Source: an uncultured Pedobacter sp. (GTDB lineage Bacteria > Bacteroidota > Bacteroidia > Sphingobacteriales > Sphingobacteriaceae). Taken from it: DNA of 64,000 bases. The DNA lies in assembly GCF_913776295.1 (NCBI RefSeq), contig NZ_CAJYOJ010000078.1, forward strand, positions 1-64,000, given 5' to 3'. The notes below the pieces were generated by a model. It made no database searches. It worked only from the letters and a program-made list of their open reading frames with translations, and was not told the origin of the DNA. Of this stretch, positions 35,335 through 45,059 are shown one piece after another (the stretch's first letter is position 1; each line of letters starts with the position of its first letter). A program made the position numbers and the translations under genes.

Positions 35335-36075
35335 ATGACTATGAAAAACAATGAACTAGAAACAAAAAGCGAGCTTCAGGAGAAGAGTTTGTTTGACAAA
35401 ACTGTGGGCAGAAGATCTTTTCTGCAGTATGCAGGTGCAGGTGCTGCAGGTATTGCTTTAGTTGCTGCTGGTTGTAGCAAAGATCGCGGTTACGGTAACC
35501 CAACAATGAACGGTGCAACACTGGATTTTAAAGATGATTTCGGGGTGTTAAATTATGCTTATGCTTTAGAGCAACTGGAAGCTGCATTTTATATCAAGGT
35601 TGCGAACAGCAATACTCAATTTACAGGAACAAATGCTGCTGCCAAAAAAGCGTATTTCCAGGATATCCAGTTTCATGAAATAGCGCATAGAGAGTTTTTT
35701 AAAGCTGCTTTAGGAACTGCTGCGATTGGAAGTTTAGAAGTTGATTTTTCATCAATTGATTTTACCAGTGAAGCAAGCGTTTTAGCTACTGCGATGGCTT
35801 TTGAAGATTTAGGTGTTGCGGCCTACAATGGTGCAGGACCAAGACTTAAAAACGGCACATTTTTATTGTTAGCAGGTAAAATTGTTTCAGTTGAAGCCCG
35901 TCACGCTGCTTATGTTCGTGACATCATTTCAAATGGATCATTTGCAGATTTGAATAGCTTGGCTTCATTGGGCGCAAACAACTCAGGTGGTTTGGACGCG
36001 GCCTTAACACCGGATAAGGTTTTAGCTGTTGCTTCAAAATACATCAAAACCAAAATTAATGTAATCAATCTTTAA
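35335..36075 (+). CDS. secreted ferritin-like domain protein (first of a pair)
   Basis: 246 residues. An N-terminal RRSFLQYAGAGAAGIALVAAGC resembles a twin-arginine lipoprotein signal, so the protein is probably exported and membrane-anchored at Cys48. The remainder is a four-helix ferritin-like domain (Ferritin_2/desiccation-related type). Acidic and His residues sit at regular positions: YALEQLEAAFY, FHEIAHREFF, AFEDLGVAAY and VEARHAAY. Metal binding is inferred. It is followed 18 bases later by a paralogue. Confidence 0.82.
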   Translation: MTMKNNELETKSELQEKSLFDKTVGRRSFLQYAGAGAAGIALVAAGCSKDRGYGNPTMNGATLDFKDDFGVLNYAYALEQLEAAFYIKVANSNTQFTGTNAAAKKAYFQDIQFHEIAHREFFKAALGTAAIGSLEVDFSSIDFTSEASVLATAMAFEDLGVAAYNGAGPRLKNGTFLLLAGKIVSVEARHAAYVRDIISNGSFADLNSLASLGANNSGGLDAALTPDKVLAVASKYIKTKINVINL

Positions 36076-36093
36076 AACTTTAAACTAGAAATC

Positions 36094-37008
36094 ATGAATA
36101 TCGTAAATATATTAGAAGAAATTGAAAAAGTTGATGCTGAGGTTTATGAGCGTTTAAACCCGAGAAGGGCTGCCATGAAAAGCTTTTTCAACATCGGCAA
36201 AAAAATCTCTCTGGCTGCTATGCCGCTAGCTTTGGGTTCTATGTTTCAAAAAGCATACGGACAATCAACTTTACCATCAGGTGTTGCTGATGTACTAAAC
36301 TTCGCTCTGGCGTTAGAATATTTGGAATATCACTTTTACAACCACACTATTGTTGGTATAACCAAGAAAAATCAAGATGGTAGTACTAACAACAGTGTAA
36401 CCGATGTTACATTTGCATTTCCTAATGCAGCCAGTCAGGCTGCCATCACAACTATTCGTGATCATGAAAAAGCACACGTAGATTTATTGGTAGGTGCTTT
36501 GGGAAGTTCTGCACGTACGCCAATTGCCTATGCGGATACTGATTTCAGGGCCGGTGGCGCATTTTCAACAGTATACTCTGATTATAATACCTTCTTAGCT
36601 GTAGCACAGGGTTTTGAGGATACAGGTGTTAGGGCATATAAAGGCCAGGCAGCGAATTTAATGGCGGCTCCAGGTGTATTACAAACTGCACTTCAGATCC
36701 ATTCTGTTGAAGCCCGTCACGCTTCACATATCCGTCAAATGCGTACTGCTGCGGGTTCTGCCGTTTATAAACCTTGGGTAAGCCTTGGTGCTTCCGGACA
36801 GGCGAACGATTCAGGTGTAGCAGCTGTTGATGCTGTTTATGCAGGTGAGGATTTAACGGTACAAGCCGGAGCAAATATTGTTGGGATTGGTGGTTTCTCA
36901 GGTATCACTAAGGCAGCTGCTGTAGAAAGCTTTGATGAGCCTTTAGATAAGGCTAGCGTGGTAACCATTGCCAACCTGTTTTTACAGTCAGGTAAAAAGT
37001 TATCATAA
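36094..37008 (+). CDS. secreted ferritin-like domain protein (second of a pair)
   Basis: 304 residues. An export signal lies around residues 22-54 (RRAAMKSFFNIGKKISLAAM and onward, ending AYGQ), preceded by an unusual 20-residue acidic N terminus. The Ferritin_2 domain has LALEYLEYHFYNH, IRDHEKAHVDLL, GFEDTGVRAYKG and VEARHASH at the same spacing as the upstream paralogue. Both probably bind a di-metal site. Terminator at 37060. Confidence 0.82.
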   Translation: MNIVNILEEIEKVDAEVYERLNPRRAAMKSFFNIGKKISLAAMPLALGSMFQKAYGQSTLPSGVADVLNFALALEYLEYHFYNHTIVGITKKNQDGSTNNSVTDVTFAFPNAASQAAITTIRDHEKAHVDLLVGALGSSARTPIAYADTDFRAGGAFSTVYSDYNTFLAVAQGFEDTGVRAYKGQAANLMAAPGVLQTALQIHSVEARHASHIRQMRTAAGSAVYKPWVSLGASGQANDSGVAAVDAVYAGEDLTVQAGANIVGIGGFSGITKAAAVESFDEPLDKASVVTIANLFLQSGKKLS

Positions 37009-37059
37009 TCATCCAAAATACTGACATTATTAATGAAATAATGTTTCGTTTAAGGTAGG

Positions 37060-37095
37060 GGGAGGTAGAACTTATGTTTTACTTCCCTTTGTTTT
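37060..37095 (+). terminator. probable terminator after the ferritin-like pair
   Basis: GGGAGGTA (37060-37067) pairs with TACTTCCC (37080-37087) with one G-T pair, followed by T-rich sequence. Confidence 0.65.
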
Positions 37096-37530
37096 ATCAG
37101 AGTTTTTAGGATTACCAGATCTTAAGATTATTAAAAGAGAACTTCCTTTGCTTCTTGCAAGATTACGGAATTAAAATTTACTAAGTAATCTGTTGCCAAC
37201 TGGAGTTCGATTGAAAATTTAGTTTTAAATGGCTTCTCTGAGATACCTTCAATTCAGAATCGTCACCTCGACCTGTAGCGCAGCGGAAAGCTAAGTGGTA
37301 AATTCATTTCCGGGTCTTTCATATTAAAAAGATGCTGACCATATGACAGCTACGAGGCCATGGAAAATACTATTCCTTGCTTTTAAATATATTCAGCAAG
37401 ATAAATAGCGCAAAATCAATTGCCGTTAAAGCAGTATTTTTGACAAATAAATATAGAATTCGGGTTAATTGATCACTAATAATCGGCAGTGATCTTTTCC
37501 CTCATCCATTCGCCATTTTACCTCATCCCT
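37096..37530. other. 435-bp gap with repeat remnant and a hairpin
   Basis: No gene seen. At 37263-37310 is a GTCACCTCGACCTGTAGCGC repeat remnant of the GTCAT class. At 37471-37498 GATCACT/AGTGATC encloses AATAATCGGC and is followed by TTTT, possibly a second terminator on the plus strand. Confidence 0.5.
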
Positions 37531-38655
37531 TTAATAAGTAATCACTTGTTCTTCCAAATGTTCTGGCAAATCCCTGTAATTGTATTTTTGTCCGCGTAAC
37601 TGTGGTTCAAAACCAGCAGCTTTGATGGATTGCTGGATGCCACTGGCTGTAAAACGGTGTGGTGCACCAGCAGCAGATACTACATTTTCTTCGATCATGA
37701 TTGATCCAAAATCGTTTGCTCCGGCATGCAAACATAATTGAGCAGTCGTTTTACCAACGGTTAACCAACTGGCCTGGATGTTTTTGATATTTGGCAACAT
37801 GATGCGGCTTAAAGCAATCATCCGGATGTATTCATCAGCAGTTACGTTGTTACTGATTCCACGGAGCCGTTTTAATAAAGTACCGTCGTCCTGGAAAGGC
37901 CATGGAATAAAGGCGAGAAATCCATTTGCATCGGCTGGTTTTTCGCTCTGTACCTGACGGATCCATACCAAATGTTCAAAACGTTCCTCAATGGTTTCTA
38001 CATGCCCGAACATCATAGTGGCAGAGGTGGTAATATCCAACTGATGACAGGCGCGCATGACATCAAGCCATTCCTGGCCGCCGCATTTGCCTTTAGAGAT
38101 TAAACGCCTTACCCGGTCATTTAATATTTCGGCACCAGCACCTGGTAAAGAGTCCATTCCGGCTTCTTTTAGCGTTTTTAATACTTCCGTGTGCGTTAGG
38201 CCTTCGAGCTTGGCTACGTGTGCAATCTCTGGCGGGCCTAAGGCATGAAGTTTTAAATCAGGGTATAATTCCTTTAATTTTTTGAATAGATCGGCATAAA
38301 AAGCCAAACCCAGATCAGGATGGTGGCCGCCTTGCAATAATAACTGGTCTCCACCTAAACGGAAAGTCTCTTCTATTTTAACCTTATAGGTCTCTATGTC
38401 GGTAATATAACTTTCCTCGTGGCCGGGCCTGCGGAAGAAATTGCAAAATTTGCAGTTTGCAATACAAACATTGGTAGTATTTACATTACGGTCGATCTGC
38501 CAGGTTACTTTACCGCTGGGCACTTGAATTTTTCTTAGCTCATTGGCTACAAACATTAAAGATGCAGTATCGGCATGGTGATATAAGTGTACACCTTCCT
38601 CTTGCGTTAAAAACTCAAAATGTAGCGCCCGTTGCAGTAAATCGGCTGTATTCAT
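37531..38655 (-). CDS. mqnC: cyclic dehypoxanthinyl futalosine synthase
   Basis: Radical SAM enzyme of the futalosine route to menaquinone. 374 residues. The [4Fe-4S] cysteines are Cys64, Cys68 and Cys71 (CIANCKFC), after IDRNVNTTNV, typical of MqnC. The sister enzyme MqnE differs in this region. LLQGGHHPDLGLAFY and SLPGAGAEIL are further family motifs. The ATG at 38655 lies one base beyond the start predicted from its promoter. Other mqn genes are not in this window. Confidence 0.92.
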   Translation of the reverse strand: MNTADLLQRALHFEFLTQEEGVHLYHHADTASLMFVANELRKIQVPSGKVTWQIDRNVNTTNVCIANCKFCNFFRRPGHEESYITDIETYKVKIEETFRLGGDQLLLQGGHHPDLGLAFYADLFKKLKELYPDLKLHALGPPEIAHVAKLEGLTHTEVLKTLKEAGMDSLPGAGAEILNDRVRRLISKGKCGGQEWLDVMRACHQLDITTSATMMFGHVETIEERFEHLVWIRQVQSEKPADANGFLAFIPWPFQDDGTLLKRLRGISNNVTADEYIRMIALSRIMLPNIKNIQASWLTVGKTTAQLCLHAGANDFGSIMIEENVVSAAGAPHRFTASGIQQSIKAAGFEPQLRGQKYNYRDLPEHLEEQVITY

Positions 38656-38659
38656 GAAG

Positions 38660-38667
38660 CAAAAATA
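38660..38667 (-). promoter_or_regulatory. -7 element giving a near-leaderless mqnC mRNA
   Basis: TATTTTTG on the minus strand is an exact TAnnTTTG. Predicted start is about 38656, next to the ATG at 38655. Confidence 0.6.
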
Positions 38668-38718
38668 CTCGAAATAAGTATCACTATAATCACAGTTTTA
38701 TAAAAAAACAGTGTAGTG

Positions 38719-39336
38719 TTAATTATTTTTGGTGGTATCAGCCTTGCGTTTGAATAGGTTTAGCAGATCATTGCCCTGCTTTTTTATCTCTTCTAAACGT
38801 TTTTTAGTGCTATCATTAACTTTTTTCAAGCCTTCATTGGCCTTTATAACATTATTCCTAACGGTGTTTTGGCCAACAGCAACTGCATCTGAAACCTGTT
38901 TAACCTTGTTTTCACCGGTCGCGATAGCGCCTACAACCTCCTTTACTTTTTTATCAGCATTAACTTTGGTGCTATCCATAAATTTCTCGGCAGCAGCGGC
39001 CACAGTGGTTGTATCTTTAGCTGGTTTACCTAACGATGTATTGGCTTTGGCAAGCAGTTGATCATCTTCTGCTTTAACGACGCCTCCATTGGCCGTATAA
39101 TAGGTTTTACTGGTTAAATAATTGGTTTTGGCAGTTTCTAACTGGATTTTTGCAGCAGCTATTCTTGCAGTATCCTTACTCGCTACTGCAGCATCATAAT
39201 TTAGCTGGGCATCGGTAAGTGCAAGTGCCGCAGTTTCATAAGATTTAGTGAAATCAATTTTTTCTTCTTTTTTTGTAGCTGTATTGCAGGCTGTTAAGCT
39301 GAAAGATAATAAACAGATTATAATTACATTTTTCAT
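38719..39336 (-). CDS. lipoprotein with coiled-coil repeats
   Basis: 205 residues from the ATG at 39336: MKNVIIICLLSFSLTACN is a lipoprotein signal with Cys at the lipobox. The mature part is helical and Ala/Lys-rich with heptad-like spacing (SYETAALALTDAQLNYDAAV, VVGAIATGENKVKQVSDAV), suggesting a periplasmic coiled coil. Function unknown. It starts one base after the stop of the upstream membrane protein gene, so the two are co-expressed. Confidence 0.75.
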   Translation of the reverse strand: MKNVIIICLLSFSLTACNTATKKEEKIDFTKSYETAALALTDAQLNYDAAVASKDTARIAAAKIQLETAKTNYLTSKTYYTANGGVVKAEDDQLLAKANTSLGKPAKDTTTVAAAAEKFMDSTKVNADKKVKEVVGAIATGENKVKQVSDAVAVGQNTVRNNVIKANEGLKKVNDSTKKRLEEIKKQGNDLLNLFKRKADTTKNN

Positions 39337-39337
39337 A

Positions 39338-39967
39338 TTATTTCGATGTCGTAAATTGGTCAACTATTTTCTTTAAAGAGCTGGTTTCCTGCTCTTCTGT
39401 GAGGTTTCCACCAAGTCTTTCAATCTCTAGATTATTAATGCTTTTAGCAAATTCCAAATACTTCAGATACCGGTTAAGAATCTCAATTTTTGTTCCATTG
39501 TTGTTCTGTTCGGTATTGCTTAAGTTTTTAACAAAGGTTTCCATGTTATCTATACAAACAATATAAGCCTGAAAAGCATTTGGCGTAAAGTAATCATTAA
39601 CCAGATTATTGGTTGCCAGTTGTGGATATAACTTAGGCAGTTCCACAGGTGTTTTCTTTAAAGTTTCAGTTAAGTTTAATCCAGAATTTGATGTATTTAA
39701 ATACATTCCCTTTGTCTTCATCTGGCAGTTTTCTATCGCTAAATTAGTTGTGTTCAAGAGCTTAATCAAGTTCTTCTTTTTATCGATATTATCTAAAAAA
39801 GTATTTACTGACAGGGCAATAAATAATCCGGTAAAAGTGGAAATTAGCGAGATGATAAAACTAAATGTATCATTATTGTTTTTACGCCATTTACTTTCTC
39901 GTCTAAAATTGAGTAAAAAAAGACTTGTAGCTACTAAAATCAGTGATATTACAGCATAGGTGAGCAT
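39338..39967 (-). CDS. membrane protein with coiled periplasmic/cytosolic domain
   Basis: 209 residues. Two N-terminal hydrophobic segments (about 1-20 and 35-56) are followed by a soluble helical domain of about 150 residues. No family recognised. It is the first gene of a two-gene operon with the coiled-coil lipoprotein, so the products may act together at the envelope. Confidence 0.7.
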   Translation of the reverse strand: MLTYAVISLILVATSLFLLNFRRESKWRKNNNDTFSFIISLISTFTGLFIALSVNTFLDNIDKKKNLIKLLNTTNLAIENCQMKTKGMYLNTSNSGLNLTETLKKTPVELPKLYPQLATNNLVNDYFTPNAFQAYIVCIDNMETFVKNLSNTEQNNNGTKIEILNRYLKYLEFAKSINNLEIERLGGNLTEEQETSSLKKIVDQFTTSK

Positions 39968-40123
39968 ATTTTTTTGGTTTAAATTTTTTATAAAATTATA
40001 TAATTACAGGTAATAAAAAAATTACAAATTAGTTTTGCGACATTTTTTAAAAGATAAAAAATAAATAATAATCAGTTCACCGGATTAAATTGATTAAACA
40101 ATTTAGCAATTCAACAATTCGAT

Positions 40124-40131
40124 TATCTTTG
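40124..40131 (+). promoter_or_regulatory. -7 element of the M16 peptidase operon, near-leaderless
   Basis: TATCTTTG is an exact TAnnTTTG. The ATG is at 40138, so the predicted leader is about 3 bases. Confidence 0.65.
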
Positions 40132-40137
40132 TCACTT

Positions 40138-41382
40138 ATGGTAGATTTTAATCGTTTTACACTTGCCAATGGGTTAAAAGTTTTGGTGCATGAAGATGCT
40201 ACGACCCCTATGGCAGTTTTAAATATTTTATATGATGTAGGTGCGCGTGATGAGGATCCTGAAAAAACGGGCTTCGCACATTTATTCGAACATCTGATGT
40301 TCGGTGGATCGGTAAACATTCCCAGTTATGATGAGCCTTTACAACGGGTAGGAGGAGAAAATAATGCTTTTACGAGTAATGATATTACGAATTACTACAT
40401 CACTTTGCCTGCAGAGAATATCGAAACTGCTTTTTGGCTGGAGAGCGATCGGATGCTGAGCCTGGCGTTTTCTGAAAAAAGCTTAGATACGCAGCGTAAT
40501 GTGGTAAGTGAGGAATTTAAACAGCGTTATCTTAATCAGCCTTATGGTGATGTTTGGTTAAAGCTCCGTCCTTTGGCATATAAAAAGCATGCTTACCGTT
40601 GGGCAACCATAGGCAAAGAGCTTTCGCACATTGAAAATGCCACCATGGATGATGTAAAATCATTTTTTAAGAAACATTATACGCCACAAAATGCAATTTT
40701 GGTTGTTGGTGGAAATGTGAAAACTGCCGATGTGAAAAAACTGGCCGAAAAATGGTTCGAACCAATTCCTGCAGGTGAAAAATATCACCGGAATTTAATT
40801 CAGGAGGAGCCTCAAACCGAACCCAGAAAAGAAACAGTAAAGGCAAATGTGCCTCTAAATGCGATTTATATGGCTTTTAAAATGCCCGGGCGGTTAAGTC
40901 AGGATTATTATGCTTTCGATTTACTGTCTGACATTTTATCACGCGGGCAGTCTTCACGGTTGTACAATAGCCTGTTAAAAGAACAGCAGCTTTTTAGCGA
41001 TATCAATGCCTATATTTCGAGCAGTTTGGATCCGGGTTTATTTATTGTTGAGGGCAAATTGGTGGAAGGGGTAACCATCGAAGCCGCGGAAAAAGCCATT
41101 TGGGCCGAACTTGGAAAATTAAAAACCGAACTGGTTTCTGAAACTGAATTAACAAAAGTGAAAAACAAGGTAGAATCTGTACTTGTTTTTTCTGAGATGA
41201 ACCTGCTTGATAAAGCAATGAACCTGGCCTACTATGAGCTGTTGGGCGATGCAGCCATATTGAACCGTGAAACCGAAGCGTTTTTAAAAGTAGCGGCAGA
41301 AGATATCAAAAGGATATCCAATGAAACTTTTAATCCTGATTCATCATCTACTTTATATTACTTAACCGAAGAAAATGCTTAA
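40138..41382 (+). CDS. M16 zinc peptidase, catalytic subunit
   Basis: Peptidase of the pitrilysin/insulinase family, 414 residues from the ATG at 40138 (MVDFNRFTL). The 16 upstream codons overlap the promoter. The inverted zinc motif HLFEH is at 48-52, with the distal Glu ligand about 75 residues later (NVVSEEFKQRY). No signal peptide is evident, so it may be cytoplasmic. It overlaps the following non-catalytic partner by 8 bases. Such pairs typically form a heterodimeric clam-shell. Confidence 0.93.
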   Translation: MVDFNRFTLANGLKVLVHEDATTPMAVLNILYDVGARDEDPEKTGFAHLFEHLMFGGSVNIPSYDEPLQRVGGENNAFTSNDITNYYITLPAENIETAFWLESDRMLSLAFSEKSLDTQRNVVSEEFKQRYLNQPYGDVWLKLRPLAYKKHAYRWATIGKELSHIENATMDDVKSFFKKHYTPQNAILVVGGNVKTADVKKLAEKWFEPIPAGEKYHRNLIQEEPQTEPRKETVKANVPLNAIYMAFKMPGRLSQDYYAFDLLSDILSRGQSSRLYNSLLKEQQLFSDINAYISSSLDPGLFIVEGKLVEGVTIEAAEKAIWAELGKLKTELVSETELTKVKNKVESVLVFSEMNLLDKAMNLAYYELLGDAAILNRETEAFLKVAAEDIKRISNETFNPDSSSTLYYLTEENA

Positions 41383-42646
41383 CAGACAACAGGCACCTGA
41401 TTTTAAGCAGGTATCGACCATAAATTTTATCCAGCCGGAAAAAAAAGTATTGGATAACGGGGTACCCGTTTACACCATTTATTCCGGAGAACAGGATCTG
41501 GTGCGAATCGAATTTATTTTTGATAATGTAAACTGGAATCTGGAAAAACCATTGCAGGCTATTGCGGTTAGCGCATTAATAAACAATGGAACAAATAAAT
41601 TATCAGCAAAAGAAATAGCTGAACAGATTGATTTCTATGGTGCATTTTTTCAAACAGAATATATGCAGGATCAATCTTCTGTAACATTGTACACCCTCAA
41701 TAAACATTTGCACTCGGTATTGCCTATTGTGAAAGATGTTTTATCAGAAAGTCAGTTTCCGCAGTATGAACTTGATATTTATGTTCAGAACCAGAAGCAA
41801 AAGCTACAGGTTAACCTGAAGAAAAATGATATCCTGTCGAGAAAGGAATTTGCCCATGCTTTGTTTGGCGATACTGCGTATGGTGTAAATATCAAAGCCG
41901 AACATTATGACGCTTTGAAGCGCGAAGATTTGCTTGATTATTTTAAGGCTGCTTATGCCCCGAATAATTGCACGGTAGTCATATCAGGAAAGTTTGATGA
42001 TGCGGGATTCGATCTGTTGAATGAGTTTTTTGGCCGCAATTGGGAAAAAAGCGAAGCGGTAAAGAATAGTTTTAGTTTTAAGGCCACTGAAAAAAAGGTG
42101 GTTTATACGGAAAAACCGGACGCATTACAATCCGCTATCCGTATTGGCCAGCTGGCCATTAACCGTAAACACGAGGATTTTTCCGGACTTCAGATCCTAA
42201 ATACAATTTTAGGTGGATATTTTGGTTCGCGTTTAATGAACAACATCCGCGAAGACAAAGGTTATACCTACGGAATAGGTTCTGGTATTTCTTCGCTGCA
42301 GCAGGCCGGTTATCTTTTTATTGCTACAGAGGTTGGTGCTGATGTATGTTCGGCTGCGCTGACAGAAATTTACAAAGAAATCGAGCTGCTTAAAAACGAA
42401 CCTGTAGGAGCAGAAGAGCTGGATCTGGTTAGGAACTACATGCTGGGATCGATGTTAGGTAGTTTGGAGAATGTTTTTTCGCATGCAGATAAATTCAAGA
42501 ACATCTATTTTGCGGGACTCGATTATGGTTATTACACCAAATATATTGAAAAGGTAAGGACCATTACTGCCGAAGAGTTATTGGTATTGGCCAATAAATA
42601 CCTGACTACAGAAAATTTTACGGAAGTAGTGATCGGGAAGAAGTAA
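41375..42646 (+). CDS. M16 peptidase-like, non-catalytic subunit
   Basis: 423 residues of the same fold as the upstream protein but without the HxxEH zinc motif: the corresponding helix reads NNGTNKLSAKEIAEQIDFYG. The C-terminal motif GGYFGSRLMNNIREDKGYTYGIGS, which contacts substrate in this family, is well kept. Together with the upstream subunit this gives an active/inactive pair like mitochondrial processing peptidase. Confidence 0.92.
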   Translation: MLNRQQAPDFKQVSTINFIQPEKKVLDNGVPVYTIYSGEQDLVRIEFIFDNVNWNLEKPLQAIAVSALINNGTNKLSAKEIAEQIDFYGAFFQTEYMQDQSSVTLYTLNKHLHSVLPIVKDVLSESQFPQYELDIYVQNQKQKLQVNLKKNDILSRKEFAHALFGDTAYGVNIKAEHYDALKREDLLDYFKAAYAPNNCTVVISGKFDDAGFDLLNEFFGRNWEKSEAVKNSFSFKATEKKVVYTEKPDALQSAIRIGQLAINRKHEDFSGLQILNTILGGYFGSRLMNNIREDKGYTYGIGSGISSLQQAGYLFIATEVGADVCSAALTEIYKEIELLKNEPVGAEELDLVRNYMLGSMLGSLENVFSHADKFKNIYFAGLDYGYYTKYIEKVRTITAEELLVLANKYLTTENFTEVVIGKK

Positions 42647-42723
42647 GGCATATTTCCCTCCCGCTATTCATCATATCGATTAAAGCATAGTTTCGCTATC
42701 GGCGCCAGTTCATTAGCGTAATC

Positions 42724-42808
42724 GTCATTTCTGCGCAGGCGGGAATCTTAACGTAATAACATTAAGATTCCCATCCGATAACCATCGGATCAAGTTGGGA
42801 ATGACGAT
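42724..42808. repeat. palindromic element with nested CCGAT hairpin
   Basis: Outer ends ATCGTCATTTC and GGGAATGACGAT are inverted. Inner arms GGGAATCTTAA/TTAAGATTCCC form one hairpin, and ATCCGATAACCATCGGAT (about 42773-42790) sits in another, TCCCA...TGGGA. It is between convergent M16 and ppnP genes. Confidence 0.7.
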
Positions 42809-42898
42809 TCATCGCAACCTGTCAATTCTTTAAAATCATAGTGTCATCCATATTGTTTTTATGAAATAAATTCAAACTTGGCTGACCCTAAAGTCAAT

Positions 42899-43180
42899 CT
42901 ATCTATACTGGCACAGATAAGCGGTTTGCACAACCGCTTTTAATTTAAATGAAGCATTGGCTGGCACTTCGAAAAAGTTTCCTGCAGTGATGCTGATCCA
43001 TTCGGTAGCATCTGGTAAAAGTACTTCCAATTCGCCCTCTATAACATGCATCATTTCTTTTTGAGCAGTACCGAAGGTATATTCTCCCGGATTGATCACA
43101 CCAATGGTCGATTTTCCTTCAGCAGTTTCATAGCCTAACGATTTCACTTTGCCATCAAAATATTGGTTTTCAGTAATCAT
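42899..43180 (-). CDS. ppnP: pyrimidine/purine nucleoside phosphorylase
   Basis: Phosphorolyses several nucleosides. 93-residue single-domain cupin of the PpnP (DUF1255/YaiE) family: [14 protein letters not shown] at the N terminus, [19 protein letters not shown] and [13 protein letters not shown] across the barrel, and [13 protein letters not shown] near the end. Length is typical. A single gene adjacent to guaB on the other strand, both in nucleotide metabolism. Confidence 0.93.
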   Translation of the reverse strand: MITENQYFDGKVKSLGYETAEGKSTIGVINPGEYTFGTAQKEMMHVIEGELEVLLPDATEWISITAGNFFEVPANASFKLKAVVQTAYLCQYR

Positions 43181-43428
43181 TGCAATTTATAAAGTTCTAG
43201 TCAAAATAGCTTTTTGTTTATCAGCCTGGTAAATCTTTCTGTAAAAAAATCTCTAAATCCTGGCATTTTCGCTTTTTGTATACAAGCCTGATCAAATTTA
43301 ATTAATTAGGCTGTTAAAACTAAAACTTAAATATTTTTAACCTGATCAGGTTGTGTAATTGCAATTGTCAGGCGAAGTCAATATTTAAGCATTTTCAATT
43401 TAACCCTTTTAATTTCATTCAATTTTCG

Positions 43429-43436
43429 TATCTTTG
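43429..43436 (+). promoter_or_regulatory. -7 element of guaB
   Basis: TATCTTTG, exact TAnnTTTG, in the context TTTTCGTATCTTTG, identical to that upstream of iscS. The predicted leader is about 29 bases. Confidence 0.65.
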
Positions 43437-43468
43437 CCTGGCAAATAATAGATCCTAATTTATTTGCT

Positions 43469-44938
43469 ATGCAACTCGATTCCACAAAGTTTATTGCCAC
43501 AGGTTTAACGTATGATGATGTACTATTGGTACCTGCATATTCTGAAATTCTGCCACGTGAAGTAAATACAACCACTTTTCTAACAAAAAAAATCAAACTT
43601 AATGTTCCATTGATTTCTGCTGCAATGGATACCGTAACCGAAGCTGAACTGGCCATTGCCATTGCGCAGAATGGTGGGATAGGTATGTTACATAAAAACA
43701 TGACGATAGACAGACAGGCTGCTGAAGTACGGAAGGTTAAGCGTTCAGAAAGTGGCATGATCAAAGATCCGGTAACCTTATTGGAATCAGCTGTAGTTGC
43801 TGATGCTTTCAAAATTATGAAAGAGCATAAAATAGGTGGTATTCCGGTAGTAAGTAGCGATAATAAACTGGTTGGTATTATTACAAACCGGGATCTGCGT
43901 TTCCAAAAGGACATGAAACGCCCAATTTCGGAAGTAATGACCAAAGAAAATTTAATCATTGCTCCGGAAGGAACTACTTTGATTCAGGCAGAAGAAATTC
44001 TGCAGAACCATAAAATTGAGAAACTTCCTGTTGTGAGCAAAGATGGTTACTTAAGTGGTTTAATTACCTTTAAAGATATTTCAAAAGTTAAAAATTATCC
44101 GGTAGCCTGTAAAGATGAACATGGCCGTTTAAGGGTAGGGGCCGCTGTAGGGGTAACTGCCGATACTTTGCAACGTGTAGATGCTTTGGTGCACGCTGGT
44201 GTTGATGTAATTACCATTGACACTGCTCATGGACACACCAAAGGGGTAGTAGATAAACTAAAAGAAGTTAAAGCAAAATATCCTGATTTACAGGTTATTG
44301 TGGGTAATATCGCTACCGGTGCAGCTGCGAAGTTTTTGGCAGATGCCGGTGCAGATGCCGTTAAGGTAGGTATTGGCCCGGGTTCTATCTGCACCACCAG
44401 AATTATTGCTGGCGTCGGTGTTCCTCAGTTATATGCGGTTTACGAATGTGCCAAAGCCCTGAAAGGTACAGGAGTGCCCGTTATTGCCGATGGTGGTATC
44501 AAACATACGGGTGATATTGCAAAAGCAATTGCTTCAGGTGCAAGCACCGTGATGGCAGGTTCTTTATTTGCAGGAGTAGAAGAGTCGCCAGGTGAAACCA
44601 TTATTTATGAAGGACGTAAATTTAAATCTTACCGTGGAATGGGCTCAATTGAGGCAATGGAACAAGGTTCTAAAGACCGATATTTCCAGGATGTAGAAGA
44701 TGATATTAAAAAACTGGTTCCGGAAGGTATTGTTGGTCGCGTACCATTTAAAGGTACTTTGGCAGAGGTAATGTACCAATATATCGGCGGTTTACGTGCA
44801 AGCATGGGCTATTGTGGAGCAGCTAATATCGAAGCCTTACAGGAAGCGCAATTTGTACAGATTACCGCTGCAGGCATGCGCGAAAGCCATCCACATGATA
44901 TCACCATTACCAAAGAGGCACCGAACTACACCAGATAG
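43469..44938 (+). CDS. guaB: IMP dehydrogenase
   Basis: NAD-dependent oxidation of IMP to XMP, the committed step of GMP synthesis. 489 residues, the usual bacterial length. A TIM barrel is interrupted by two CBS domains (about residues 95-215; [22 protein letters not shown] and [21 protein letters not shown]). The catalytic Cys is in [11 protein letters not shown] near residue 305. YRGMGS and the flap region GRVPFKGTL are intact. It is monocistronic, with promoter and terminator. Confidence 0.97.
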   Translation: MQLDSTKFIATGLTYDDVLLVPAYSEILPREVNTTTFLTKKIKLNVPLISAAMDTVTEAELAIAIAQNGGIGMLHKNMTIDRQAAEVRKVKRSESGMIKDPVTLLESAVVADAFKIMKEHKIGGIPVVSSDNKLVGIITNRDLRFQKDMKRPISEVMTKENLIIAPEGTTLIQAEEILQNHKIEKLPVVSKDGYLSGLITFKDISKVKNYPVACKDEHGRLRVGAAVGVTADTLQRVDALVHAGVDVITIDTAHGHTKGVVDKLKEVKAKYPDLQVIVGNIATGAAAKFLADAGADAVKVGIGPGSICTTRIIAGVGVPQLYAVYECAKALKGTGVPVIADGGIKHTGDIAKAIASGASTVMAGSLFAGVEESPGETIIYEGRKFKSYRGMGSIEAMEQGSKDRYFQDVEDDIKKLVPEGIVGRVPFKGTLAEVMYQYIGGLRASMGYCGAANIEALQEAQFVQITAAGMRESHPHDITITKEAPNYTR

Positions 44939-45002
44939 GGTTTAGGGTGTAAGGTTTAAGGCATAGGGTAAAGTATAATATCCTGGTATTTAAAATAATA
45001 GG

Positions 45003-45036
45003 ACGGGGCGTCAGTTGATGATAGCCCCGTTTTTTT
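45003..45036 (+). terminator. intrinsic terminator of guaB
   Basis: ACGGGGC (45003-45009) pairs with GCCCCGT (45024-45030), followed by seven Ts. Confidence 0.9.
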
Positions 45037-45059
45037 GTGCTGATCGTCATGCTGAGGAA

